Assembly (NCBI RefSeq): GCF_020733705.1 | Contig: NZ_JAJFZM010000001.1 | Location: 2,232,001 to 2,296,000 of the forward strand | Length of the DNA: 64,000 bases | Source of the DNA: Nocardia australiensis | Lineage (GTDB): Bacteria > Actinomycetota > Actinomycetes > Mycobacteriales > Mycobacteriaceae | Direction: 5' to 3' | In this document: one piece after another, positions 18,177 through 27,243 of the stretch | Layout: each line of letters starts with the position of its first letter | How positions within the stretch are numbered: position 1 is the stretch's first letter | Translations under genes and position numbers: made by a program | Notes under the pieces: generated by a model | What the model saw: only the letters and a program-made list of their open reading frames with translations | Told to the model about the DNA's origin: nothing | Databases searched by the model: none

Positions 18177-19586
18177 GTGAGCGCAGTTTCTGTTTCGGAG
18201 TCCGGAGTGTGGCCGGTCCTGGCCGACGCCGTCGACGTGGCCCGTCGAGCGCTCGTCGAGTTGGAACCCTCGGGTGTCGGCGTGCATCTGGGGGTGACCG
18301 CCGAGGGCGACAGCGCGGCCACCCACCGGTTCGAGGCCACCCTGCCCGGCTATCGCGGCTGGCAGTGGGCCGTCGTCGTGGCGGCCGCACCCGGTGCTGG
18401 GTACGCGACGGTGAGCGAGTCGGCATTGCTGCCCGGGCCGGATGCGCTGGTCGCACCCGACTTCGTGCCGTGGGATCAGCGGGTTCGGCCGGGCGATCTC
18501 GCGCCGGGCGATCTGCTCGCCCCCGCGCCGGGCGATCCGCGGCTGGTTCCCGGCTATGTCGCGACCGGCGATCCGGTTGTCGACGAGGTCGCGCTCGAGG
18601 TCGGCCTCGGCCGCACCCAGGTACTGAGCCTCGAAGGCCGGGAGGAAGCTTCGGAGCGCTGGTACTCCGAATTCGGTCCCGACACCGATATGGCGAAGGC
18701 CGCCCCGTCAACCTGCGGCCTGTGCGGTTTCTACCTCCCGCTCGCCGGCTCGCTGCGCGCCGCGTTCGGTGTGTGCGGCAATGCGCTGGGCGCCGATGGT
18801 CGAGTGGTGCACGTCGAATACGGATGCGGCGCACACTCCGACACGGTGGCTCCCACCGGCGCGGGCTCGCCCCTGTGCGAGGCATACGACGACGCCGCTT
18901 TCGACGTGATCGCCCCGGAAGCCTCCCGCAAGACGGAATCGAACAGCGAGTCTCGGGCCGACTCCAGTGGGACCGATGCCGACCCCGACACCCCCGAATC
19001 AGGTAGCTCGGTCGAGGTGAACGGTGCAGCTGCGGGGTCCTCATCCGATACCACGGCCGAATCGAATTCGGCTGCCGAGCCGGCGACGGCTGCCGGTGTT
19101 GTGGATGTTCCTGTCGAGGTGAACGACGGCACTGTCGTGCGCGGCGATGCCGAGGCGGGGCCGGGCGCGGATCCAGCGAGTGACCGTTCGGCCGAATCGG
19201 TTTTGGATCGTGAGTCGTCGGAATCGGATGACGTGGCTTCGGGGAGCGCCGTCGACGCGCGACAGGCCCAGGTCGAGGTAGCCGGAGGAGTCGCGACAGA
19301 CGAGCCGGTCGCGAGCGCCGAGGCGGTTGTGTCGGGGCCGAGCGCGGATGAGATCGCGTCGCAGCCGAAGTCGAGTGTCGAGTCGCCGTCGACCGCTGGG
19401 CAGGCACTTGCTGTGGAATCGGCCCAGAATCCTGAGGATGCTCCGCAGGGGCGTTCGGCCGATGACACCGCGCCGGTCGCGAGCGCCGAGGTGGCGCCGG
19501 ATGCCGTGCGCTCGCCGAAGGTCGATGCTGTGGACGAGGCGATCGAGCGTGTGCGGCCGGAGCCCGAGTCATCGGCGCAGAGCTGA
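18177..19586 (+). CDS. DUF3027 protein with long acidic low-complexity tail
   Basis: A 469-aa protein. The first ~250 residues match DUF3027 (M. tuberculosis Rv0877-type): VLADAVDVARRALVE, then a PGDLAPGDLL segment, and a cysteine-rich patch CGLCGF...CGN...YGCGAHSD that looks like a zinc ribbon. The last ~215 residues are low-complexity, rich in S, E, A and D, and predicted disordered. The function of DUF3027 is unknown. It is divergent from the cyclotransferase gene with only 17 nt between starts, so their promoters overlap. It is followed without a gap by the sacsin-like ATPase gene, suggesting coupled translation. Confidence 0.82.
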   Translation: MSAVSVSESGVWPVLADAVDVARRALVELEPSGVGVHLGVTAEGDSAATHRFEATLPGYRGWQWAVVVAAAPGAGYATVSESALLPGPDALVAPDFVPWDQRVRPGDLAPGDLLAPAPGDPRLVPGYVATGDPVVDEVALEVGLGRTQVLSLEGREEASERWYSEFGPDTDMAKAAPSTCGLCGFYLPLAGSLRAAFGVCGNALGADGRVVHVEYGCGAHSDTVAPTGAGSPLCEAYDDAAFDVIAPEASRKTESNSESRADSSGTDADPDTPESGSSVEVNGAAAGSSSDTTAESNSAAEPATAAGVVDVPVEVNDGTVVRGDAEAGPGADPASDRSAESVLDRESSESDDVASGSAVDARQAQVEVAGGVATDEPVASAEAVVSGPSADEIASQPKSSVESPSTAGQALAVESAQNPEDAPQGRSADDTAPVASAEVAPDAVRSPKVDAVDEAIERVRPEPESSAQS

Positions 19587-22500
19587 GCGACGCGGCCGGG
19601 GTATCCGATCCATTCGGTACCTCGGCGCTGCGTGCGGCGGTCCTGGCCGCCTGGCGTGATTCGCCGACGCGGTTGCGTGAGGATGCCGCCACCGAGGCGG
19701 ATCTCGTTCGCGCCGGGTATCGCGATCGGCTGCTGACCGAGCTGGCGCAGAACGCGGCCGACGCCGCGACGAAGGCGGGCGTGCCGGGGCGGCTGCTGGT
19801 CTGGCTCGATGGCCGTGACTTGCATGTCGCGAATGACGGTGCGCCACTGGATGTTTCCGGCGTACATGCCCTCACCGCCTTGCGCGCGTCCGCGAAGGCG
19901 AATCCGGTGGCGAGCGTCGGCCGGTTCGGTGTCGGCTTCACCGCGGTGCTTTCGGTAAGCGACGACATCGAGGTTCGCTCCACCACCGGTTCACTGCACT
20001 TCTCCCGTCGGCGCACCCGAGAAGCCTTGCGCGCCAACGCGATCACCATGCCGGACTCGGTCGGTGCCTTCGACCCGCCCGTCCTACGACTCGCCTGGCC
20101 GCGCGAAACCCACCCTGTCGGCCACGCCGACACCGAGATAGTGCTCCGGCTACGCGACGATATAGACCCACCCGCGCTACTCGCCGCAATGCAAGCCGAA
20201 GCCATCGAGCTTCTGCTGGAACTGCCTGCCCTGCACAGCATCCGAATCGGCGACGACGAGCTGGCCTGCACGGTCACCCAACCGGGCCACCTCGGCCACA
20301 CCTCGCGCGAACCGTGGCTCGAAGAATCGCCACCGGCCGATTCGCGGGGGCTGGATGTAGGCGCGGGCGAGCGAAATAGGTTGCGGGAGCTGCGTATTGA
20401 TGGTCCGGGGCGTCAGCGTCGGATGTGGTGGGAGTATCGGACCGCGCGTGCTCGCTGGCTGCTGCCGTTGCGAGACGGCCGGCCGGTCGCGGCTGACCCG
20501 GATGTATTGCGGGCCCCGACCCGCTCTGACGAGGAGCTCTCGCTACCCGCCCTGCTGATCGCCGATATCCCCATGCAACCGGACCGTCGTCGCCTGTTGC
20601 CAGGGGCCCGCGTTGCCGAATTGGCGCAGGGTTACGCTGATTTCGCCCGTACCCTGCCGGTTCGCGACCGGCTCATCGTGGTCCCGGCGCCAGGCTTCGC
20701 ACGCAGCGAGACCGATGGGCTGCTGCGCGAAGCGCTTGTCAGGGAACTTCAGACACATTCCTGGTTGCCGGTGGTGGCGGTCTCCGGTCCGGCGACAACC
20801 CGCGATGAATGGGAATCACCGTCGCCCAAGGGATCTCCAGGTAGCGGCATAGCGGCTGCGTCGGTGCCTGCGCCCGAAGCTGAAGAGGATCTCGGATTCG
20901 ACGGTCCGGCAGCGTTCGGTTCCGGGCTCGAGCCGGATGCTGTTGGCCGAGGGCCGGGCAATGCGGAGGCCGTGGGCGGCGCTGTCGAGGTACCTACTCG
21001 GGCGAGTGTGTTCACCGGGTTGACAGCGGAATTGGCGGGGCTGCTCGATGATGTGGTTGGGCCACTGGTGATTCCGGCGCTGTCCGGGCGGGCGCATTCC
21101 GAGGCGCTCGGTGTGCTCGATGTGCATCGGATCGGGTTGGCGCGGCTTGCGGAGTTGTCCGGGGGATTGGAGCGGGCGCCGCAGTGGTGGTATTCGCTCT
21201 ATTCGGCACTGGAGCCCTTTGTGGTGGATCCGTTGGCCGCGGAGGAGCTGGGGGTGCTCGCGGTGCCGCTAGCCGATGGACGGCTCGTGACGGGCCCGCG
21301 CACAGTGGTTCTGGATGATCTGCTCGAGGTACCGATTCCGGTGCATTGGGCGCGGCTGGCGCACCCCGAGGCGGCCCATCCGCTGTTGGCTCGGCTCGGC
21401 GCGCGCTCGGCCACCGCGGAAGATCTGTTGAGCGATCCCGGGCTGCGTGCCGAATTGGAGGATCAACCAGGCGATCCCGATACGGCCGACGCGGTGCTGC
21501 GGCTCGCCGTGAACGCGGATCCGGCCGCCCTGCCGTCTTGGCTCGGCATGCTCGAATTACCGGATAGCGCAGGGGAGTTACTACCCGCGGACGAGCTCTT
21601 GCTACCTGGCGCGCCCTTGCGCGGCCTACTGGTCGAGGATTCGCCATTCGGCACCGCCGCAACGGATCTTGTTGATGGTTATGGGGTAGAGGCGCTGCGC
21701 GCGGTCGGCGTCGGCTGGGATTTCAGCGTCGTCATCGAGGAAGACCCGACCGGCCCCGACCACCATCTGGACGACGAAGAACGCTGGTGGTCCAACCTTT
21801 CCGAGGACCCGCCACGACTGGCCGCTGTCCGTGACCTGGACCTGGTCGACGAGACGGTGTGGCCGGAAGCATTGCGGCAGTTGACCGCTGGTGCGCACAC
21901 CCGCCGCCTGCTCACCGACCCCGACGGCTACACGGCCTGGTGGCTGCGCAGGCACGCTCGTATCGACGGCACACCCCTCGGCCTGCTCCGCCACCGGGAT
22001 GAAACCGAATTCGCCGATCTGCTAACCGAATTCGCTGCTCCCGGCCTCGGAAGCTCGGATATCGACGCCCTGCGTGCGGTGCTGGCGAATCCTGATGCCA
22101 TTAACCCAGAACTGGCCGTCGCGCTATTGGCCGCGCTTGCCGATGGGGCGAAAACTCCTTCACCCGAGGTGATTTCACGAACTCATGCACGGTTGGCCGC
22201 TGCGGTCGCCGCCGGTCACCTCGACCTGGCCGATATCGATCCGCCCGACCGGGTGCGCGCACTTTCCGGTGCCGCTGTCGACCCCTCCGACGCACTCGTA
22301 CTCGACCGGCCGTGGTTCGGCCTGGCGCTGCCACCGGATCGTCTGGTGTTCGGTGATATCGACACGGCCCCCGCGCTCGCGGCCCTGCTCGATCTGCCAC
22401 TGATCTCCGAAACCGTAACCGCCGAGGTCCTGAGCGCGGGCCGCCGCACCACCTGGTCGGCTGAACCGCTCGGAGTCATACTGCGCCAACTATTTACGCC

Positions 22501-22642
22501 GCCCGTGCCCGATGGTGATCTGGTGCTTCACGAGGAGGACGTGCTGGTTCGTTTGCGCGGCGGCGTCGAAGCCACGGTTTCGGTCCCGTGGTGGCGCGAC
22601 GCCGACACCACCCATATTCGGATCCCGCAGCAGCAGGGCTGA
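19583..22642 (+). CDS. Sacsin N-terminal/HSP90-type ATPase-domain protein
   Basis: A ~1019-aa protein if initiation is at CTG 19583. The N-terminus has the GHKL ATP-binding fold in the HSP90/sacsin form: the N box ELAQNAADAATKAG, the G1-like HVANDGAPLDVSGV, and the lid motif VGRFGVGFTAVLSVSD. The remaining ~800 residues are a large unassigned region. No ATG, GTG or TTG exists before 19673, yet the frame upstream encodes a plausible family N-terminus (DPFGTSALRAAVLAAWRD). The codon overlapping the DUF3027 stop is CTG in a CTGA overlap, so coupled initiation there is likely. Possible chaperone-like ATPase partner of DUF3027; role unproven. Confidence 0.78.
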   Translation: MSDAAGVSDPFGTSALRAAVLAAWRDSPTRLREDAATEADLVRAGYRDRLLTELAQNAADAATKAGVPGRLLVWLDGRDLHVANDGAPLDVSGVHALTALRASAKANPVASVGRFGVGFTAVLSVSDDIEVRSTTGSLHFSRRRTREALRANAITMPDSVGAFDPPVLRLAWPRETHPVGHADTEIVLRLRDDIDPPALLAAMQAEAIELLLELPALHSIRIGDDELACTVTQPGHLGHTSREPWLEESPPADSRGLDVGAGERNRLRELRIDGPGRQRRMWWEYRTARARWLLPLRDGRPVAADPDVLRAPTRSDEELSLPALLIADIPMQPDRRRLLPGARVAELAQGYADFARTLPVRDRLIVVPAPGFARSETDGLLREALVRELQTHSWLPVVAVSGPATTRDEWESPSPKGSPGSGIAAASVPAPEAEEDLGFDGPAAFGSGLEPDAVGRGPGNAEAVGGAVEVPTRASVFTGLTAELAGLLDDVVGPLVIPALSGRAHSEALGVLDVHRIGLARLAELSGGLERAPQWWYSLYSALEPFVVDPLAAEELGVLAVPLADGRLVTGPRTVVLDDLLEVPIPVHWARLAHPEAAHPLLARLGARSATAEDLLSDPGLRAELEDQPGDPDTADAVLRLAVNADPAALPSWLGMLELPDSAGELLPADELLLPGAPLRGLLVEDSPFGTAATDLVDGYGVEALRAVGVGWDFSVVIEEDPTGPDHHLDDEERWWSNLSEDPPRLAAVRDLDLVDETVWPEALRQLTAGAHTRRLLTDPDGYTAWWLRRHARIDGTPLGLLRHRDETEFADLLTEFAAPGLGSSDIDALRAVLANPDAINPELAVALLAALADGAKTPSPEVISRTHARLAAAVAAGHLDLADIDPPDRVRALSGAAVDPSDALVLDRPWFGLALPPDRLVFGDIDTAPALAALLDLPLISETVTAEVLSAGRRTTWSAEPLGVILRQLFTPPVPDGDLVLHEEDVLVRLRGGVEATVSVPWWRDADTTHIRIPQQQG

Positions 22643-22791
22643 ATTCGAGCGCCGCGCTCGCGGTACCCGAGGACATCGGCGCTGATGCGCGAGAAGCTGA
22701 TTCAACGCTCGCACCCTACTCGCGCCGTGAACCATCATGCGGGTGCTCGATTCGCCGCAGGCGAAACGCCGTGCGCGCCAGTCGGGTCCGA

Positions 22792-23418
22792 TCACGCCGC
22801 GTAGTTGGTGACCATCTCGCTCAATAGATCCAGCTGACCGCGAACACTCTCGCTGTCGTTGTCGACCAGCCAGCGCAGCACGATCCCGTCGATCACATTG
22901 AGGGTGAAGCGGCTCAGGTCGCGCACCGGGACGGTCCAGCTGCTTCCGGTGGCATCGCGCGCGTGATCGAGGATGTCGACGACGGTGGAGTCGTTGAACG
23001 CGTACTGTTCGCGCGCTATCGCAATTTTCGCGGGAGTTTGTTCGCCTTCGCGAAGTGCGTAAGTCGTGGTTTCGTAAGTGAGTAGTTGTCGCTGCGGTGT
23101 GGCTTCAATGTTGAGCCACATGAGTTCCAGTCCAGCACGCACTAATTTTTGAAGTGCTTCTTTTCCACTTCCGACGTCTTGCCATACTGTTTCATTGGCA
23201 TCGACAGAATCACGTAATTCCATCGATAGCGCCTTGACCAGCTCGGTCATCAGTGCGTCCTTGTTTTCGAAACAGTAATGCACCACACCAAGCGAAACAC
23301 CGGCTGCCTGAGCGACATCGCGCGTGGTCACGCCCGCGACGCCCTTTTTCTCGGCAAGGCCGATGGCGGCCTCGATAAGGTGGGCCCGTCGTTCTTCGAC
23401 GCTCAATCGGGAGGACAC
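22792..23418 (-). CDS. TetR/AcrR family regulator of the ceramidase gene
   Basis: A 208-aa repressor-type protein with an N-terminal helix-turn-helix (VTTRDVAQAAGVSLGVVHYCFENKDAL, the TetR signature) and a helical ligand-binding C-terminal domain. It starts at GTG 23418 and is divergent from the neutral ceramidase gene, 115 nt away. A perfect 18-bp palindrome at 23476-23493 lies between them and is the likely operator. Context suggests it senses a lipid-related ligand, such as a sphingoid or acyl product, but the ligand is unknown. Confidence 0.88.
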   Translation of the reverse strand: MSSRLSVEERRAHLIEAAIGLAEKKGVAGVTTRDVAQAAGVSLGVVHYCFENKDALMTELVKALSMELRDSVDANETVWQDVGSGKEALQKLVRAGLELMWLNIEATPQRQLLTYETTTYALREGEQTPAKIAIAREQYAFNDSTVVDILDHARDATGSSWTVPVRDLSRFTLNVIDGIVLRWLVDNDSESVRGQLDLLSEMVTNYAA

Positions 23419-23475
23419 GTCTGCGAGTTAAGCGTTCATGAAGCGTGTAGTCAATTCGCGAGCGAAAAAATCTCC

Positions 23476-23493
23476 ACTGGACGATCGTCCAGT
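23476..23493. promoter_or_regulatory. 18-bp perfect palindrome, likely TetR operator
   Basis: ACTGGACGATCGTCCAGT is fully self-complementary. It lies 58 nt from the tetR-like start and 41 nt from the ceramidase start, in the shared divergent promoter region. Length and symmetry match TetR-family operators, implying autorepression and repression of the ceramidase. Confidence 0.8.
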
Positions 23494-23533
23494 TGTGTGG
23501 TTCAGTGCACAACGGGATCGAAAGGAGACACAT

Positions 23534-25597
23534 ATGCCGGTGTCACGCAGAACGGTTTTGGCTCGAACGGCGGTGGGCTCGGCCGCGCTGGCTACCGCCG
23601 CGGCGGCGGCCACGGTGCCCGGCGCGACGACTACGCTCGGCGCATCCGCCACGGCCGCACCGGATTCCGGCGAATACCTGATCGGAATCGGACTGTCCGA
23701 CATCACCGGACCGGCCGCCGAATGCGGAATGATGGGCTACTCGCAGTTCGACCAGCAGACCGCGGGCATCCACCTGCGCCCGCGCGCCCGCGCGTTCATC
23801 ATCGAAAGTGGCGATCACCGGATCGCGTTCGTCGTAGCCGAGAACGGCATGATCTTCCAGTCCGTCCATCGTGGTGTCATGCAGGAACTCGCGCGCCGCT
23901 TCGGTGATCGCTACACCGAGCAGAACGTGCTGCTTACCTCGACGCACTCGCACGCCACCTGTGGCGGCTCCAGCAATGACTACGCCTACAACCTGTCGAT
24001 CCTCGGTTTCCAGCAGCAGGTCTACGACGCCGAGGTCAACGGCATCGTGGAGGCCATCGCCGCCGCGCACGCCGACCTCGGCCCCGGCACACTCGCGCTC
24101 GGTCGCGGCGAACTACACAATGCCAGCGTCAACCGGTCGCGAGTTGCCTTCGACCGCAACCCCGATGCCGACAAACAGCAGTTTCCGCAGGCCGTCGATC
24201 CCGCAGTCACCGCGCTGTCGGTGGTCAAGGGCGGCAGGCGGGTCGGCACAATCACCTGGTTCGCCACCCACAACACCTCGATGACCAACCAGAACCGCTT
24301 GATCAGCGCGGACAACAAGGGCTACGCGTCGTTCACCTACGAGCACACCGATCATGGCGTCCGCTACCTCGACGGCGACACCGATTTCGTCGCTGCCTTC
24401 GCGCAGACCAACGCCGGTGATATGTCCCCCAACCTGAACCTGCGACCGGGCTCGGGGCCGACCGACGACGAGTTCGAGAACACCCGCATCATCGGCGAGC
24501 GGCAGTACGACGCGTCGAAAGCCGCGCTGGCCGAGGCGAAGTCGCTGCAAGGCCCCGTCGACTCGATGCTCTGCTACATCGACCTCGCCGACACCGCCGT
24601 GGACGGCCGCTTCACCCCGGACGGGCAGCCGCGTCACACCGTGCCCGCCGCCGCTGGCGTCGCGCTCATCGCGGGCAGCACGGAGGACGGGCCCGGCCTG
24701 CCCGGCATCCCAATCCCCGAGGGTGTGCGCAACCCGTTCATCGACGCACTCGGCGACCCCCGTCAGCCGGCGCCGTCCTGGCTCGCGGATGCCCAGGCGC
24801 CCAAGGCGATTGTGGCCCCCCTCGGGTTGCTGCCGCCGGTGCCGTGGGTGCCGAATGTGGTGCCGATCCAGATCGTCCGGATCGGGGAGCTGTACTTGGC
24901 TTGTGGCGGTGCTGAATTCACCATTGTGTCCGGCCTGCGGATCCGCCGCGCCGTCGCTGCCGCACTCGCGGTGCCATTGGAGCAGGTGCTCATGCAGGGC
25001 TACGCGAACGCTTACCACGAATATGTCGTCACCCCGGAGGAATACGACTCCCAGCAGTACGAGGGCGCATCGACACTGTTCGGCCGCTACACGCTGTGCG
25101 CCTACCAGCAGGAATTCACCCGGCTGGCAACGGCTTTCGCGGCTCGTCGGCAAGTACCGCGCGGGCCCGCGCCGCGCGACGTATCCAACCTACAGCCGAA
25201 CTTCCAGCCCGCGCCCGGCCCCGACGCCACACCGCCCGGCCGAAATTTCGGCGATGTGCTGCTCCAGCCAACGGCCGCCGCCCGCGGCAGCCAGGTCGCC
25301 GCCGAGTTCGTCTCCGCGCACCCGAAACACAACCCGCGCCGCAACGGCACCTTCCTGGAAGTGCAGCGTCGCGGTGACTCCGGCGACTGGGTGCGCGTCT
25401 CCAACGAGGGCGAATGGGCGGTGCGGTTCTACTGGAGCAAGCGGGGTACCGCCGAATCGGTAGCCCGCTTCACCTGGGATGTCCCTGCCGACGCGGCCAC
25501 CGGCAGCTACCGAATGCAACACTTCGCCGACAGCCTCACCCCCGACGGACGCCTGCACCCGTTCACCGGTACCACCACCGAATTCGAAGTGGGCTGA
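23534..25597 (+). CDS. Tat-exported neutral/alkaline ceramidase
   Basis: A 687-aa enzyme. The N-terminus has a twin-arginine signal (SRRTVLART, residues 4-12) followed by a hydrophobic alanine-rich segment. The catalytic domain contains STHSHATCGG (H138, H140), ATHNTSM (H246) and NAGDMSPN, which holds the proposed nucleophile S298; these are the zinc and serine motifs of neutral ceramidases. The C-terminal ~160 residues form the family's beta domain. The enzyme hydrolyses N-acyl sphingosine to a sphingoid base and fatty acid outside the cell. The ATG at 23534 is preceded by AAAGGAG. Control by the adjacent TetR protein is probable. Confidence 0.92.
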   Translation: MPVSRRTVLARTAVGSAALATAAAAATVPGATTTLGASATAAPDSGEYLIGIGLSDITGPAAECGMMGYSQFDQQTAGIHLRPRARAFIIESGDHRIAFVVAENGMIFQSVHRGVMQELARRFGDRYTEQNVLLTSTHSHATCGGSSNDYAYNLSILGFQQQVYDAEVNGIVEAIAAAHADLGPGTLALGRGELHNASVNRSRVAFDRNPDADKQQFPQAVDPAVTALSVVKGGRRVGTITWFATHNTSMTNQNRLISADNKGYASFTYEHTDHGVRYLDGDTDFVAAFAQTNAGDMSPNLNLRPGSGPTDDEFENTRIIGERQYDASKAALAEAKSLQGPVDSMLCYIDLADTAVDGRFTPDGQPRHTVPAAAGVALIAGSTEDGPGLPGIPIPEGVRNPFIDALGDPRQPAPSWLADAQAPKAIVAPLGLLPPVPWVPNVVPIQIVRIGELYLACGGAEFTIVSGLRIRRAVAAALAVPLEQVLMQGYANAYHEYVVTPEEYDSQQYEGASTLFGRYTLCAYQQEFTRLATAFAARRQVPRGPAPRDVSNLQPNFQPAPGPDATPPGRNFGDVLLQPTAAARGSQVAAEFVSAHPKHNPRRNGTFLEVQRRGDSGDWVRVSNEGEWAVRFYWSKRGTAESVARFTWDVPADAATGSYRMQHFADSLTPDGRLHPFTGTTTEFEVG

Positions 25598-25612
25598 GCG
25601 GCCGATCGATGT

Positions 25613-25849
25613 CTACAGTCCGGTTTGGGCGCCCTTGTCGCCGCGCCGCGCCGCCCGCCGCTGAATGGCGAAGATGGTGTACCCGAGTAAGCCGACCGCC
25701 AGGCCCATTAGACATACCGGCCGAGCCCATTCCCAGCGGTCACTGGTCCACACCACGATAGTGGCGATCAGCCAGAGGATGCTGCCGACCGCGAGAACCG
25801 GCCGCGGATCGGTGAAACGCGGTGGTATCTGCGGAACATTCTGGGTCAC
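25613..25849 (-). CDS. DUF2530 small membrane protein
   Basis: About 78 aa with two transmembrane helices (LAVGSILWLIATIVVW, then LMGLAVGLLGYTIFAIQ) and a basic C-terminus (RRAARRGDK). It matches DUF2530 (M. tuberculosis Rv0879c), function unknown. Two GTG starts are possible, 25855 and 25849. The second is preferred because TACTGT ends 6 nt upstream, giving a leaderless start. It is divergent from the MarR gene, the same arrangement as Rv0879c-Rv0880. Confidence 0.8.
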   Translation of the reverse strand: MTQNVPQIPPRFTDPRPVLAVGSILWLIATIVVWTSDRWEWARPVCLMGLAVGLLGYTIFAIQRRAARRGDKGAQTGL

Positions 25850-25913
25850 ACTCACACAGTAGCGACGGGGATCAGTCGATCACCCGCCCGCGTGTCACGT
25901 ATCGTTCTGCTTT

Positions 25914-26345
25914 GTGACGACGCCATCGGATATACGAGCTCTAGCTGGTGAGCTGTCGCTCGCGGTGGTCCGCCTGACGAGACATCTGCGGGGCAGACGC
26001 GCCGACGCTCAAATATCGCTGACCCAGCTGTCAGTGCTGGCCACCCTGCGCCGCGAGGGCGCGATGACGCCGGGCGCGCTCGCGGCCAAGGAACGGGTGC
26101 AGCCACCTTCGATGACACGGGTGATCGCATCGCTGTCGGATCTGCGACTGGTAGTGCGCAAACCGCACCCGACCGATGGCCGTCAGATCATTGTCTCGCT
26201 GGCCGATGCCGGTCGGGCCTTGATCGAGGACGAGACGAACGCGCGTGAGGCGTGGATGACCGAACGACTGTCCTCGCTCGGTGAGGACGAGATCGCCGTC
26301 CTCACCAAGGCGGTCGTCATCATGAAGCAATTGGTTGCCGAGTAG
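25914..26345 (+). CDS. MarR family transcriptional regulator, Rv0880-like
   Basis: A 143-aa winged-helix protein. It has ISLTQLSVLATLRREGAMTPGALAA, then the recognition helix region QPPSMTRVIASLSDLRLVVRKP with the wing HPTDGRQIIVSLAD, then a C-terminal dimerisation helix. This is the usual MarR size. A TATCGT element at 25900-25905 ends 8 nt before the GTG start, so the mRNA may be leaderless. It is divergent from the DUF2530 gene, as in M. tuberculosis. Targets and ligand are unknown. Confidence 0.88.
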   Translation: MTTPSDIRALAGELSLAVVRLTRHLRGRRADAQISLTQLSVLATLRREGAMTPGALAAKERVQPPSMTRVIASLSDLRLVVRKPHPTDGRQIIVSLADAGRALIEDETNAREAWMTERLSSLGEDEIAVLTKAVVIMKQLVAE

Positions 26346-27243
26346 GTGGGGCTGTGTTGTTTGGCGGCGCCTGCGGCGCCGCGTGTTCGCGGCCCCTCTG
26401 GCTCGCGTCCGAGGGGCAAATACTTGCTCCTTCGTCGCGTCGTATTTGCCCCTCGGACGCGAGCCGGCCGCGAACTTTAGTGCTCGGTCTCGCTGCGCTC
26501 GGAAGCTGTTGTCGTGGCGAGTGGGCACGCAGGTGGGTTGGTGCGGCACCGACTGTTTCTGTAGCTAGTTCGGGTGCCTGTGCTTTGGTAGCTGAGAGGG
26601 CTCGATCTTGCTGCGAGACTGTGTCGTAGGTGGGTTGCGGGGGGACTCGGGGTTTGGGTAGCCCAGTGAGGTTTGCTGTGTTTATTGGCCGCTGGCGCGG
26701 CGTGTTCGCGGCCCCTAAGGCTCGCGTCCGAGGGGCAAATGCTCGCGACTTCGTCGCAAAATCGCATTTGCCCCTCGGACGCGAGCCGGCCGCGAACTCT
26801 AGTGCTCGATCTCGCTACGCTCGAAAACTGTTGTCGTGGCGAGTGGGCACGCAAGTGGGCTCGTGCGGCACCGACCGATTCTGTACCCCGTTGGGCACCT
26901 GTGCTCGGTAGCTGCGAGGACTGGATCTTGCTGCGAAACTGTGTCGTGGCTGAGGCGCGTGGGTGGAGTTGCGAGGGACCGGGGTTTGGGTAGTCCAGTT
27001 AGGTTTGCTGTGTTTTTGGCCGCTGGCGCGCCGCGAACTTTAGGGCTCGGTCTCGCTTCGCGCGGAAGCTGTTGTCGTGGCGAGTGGGCACGCAGGTGGG
27101 CTTGTGCGGCACCTGACAGTTTCTGTACCCGTTAGGTGATGGCCGTGCGTTGGTGGCTGGGTTTCGGTGCGCTCGAAACCTGGTGTTGTGGTGAGTGGGT
27201 ACGTTGGGTGGGCGGTGCGGCGCTGACTGTTTTCTGTATCGCG
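26346..27243 (+). repeat. Hairpin-repeat array 1 (two full units, degenerate ends)
   Basis: This 0.9-kb gene-free stretch holds tandem ~320-bp units. Each full unit has a ~90-nt hairpin: 26385-26475 and 26704-26797. The outer arm is gttcgcggcc paired with ggccgcgaac. Then comes a one-sided 5-nt bulge and an inner 23-24 bp stem containing ccgaggggcaaat. Each hairpin is followed by ~220-240 nt of related flank. A unit with the hairpin deleted begins near 27001 and another degenerate flank near 27140. Small reading frames across the repeats are in shifting registers and are not considered genes. Confidence 0.85.

Noticed and set aside
18160..20301. 971-codon minus-strand frame continuous with the glutamine cyclotransferase gene
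   Set aside because: Only the last 257 residues form a protein with a lipoprotein signal peptide and family motifs. The upstream ~714 residues are antisense to DUF3027 and the ATPase gene, arginine/proline-rich, and arise from GC-skewed third positions.
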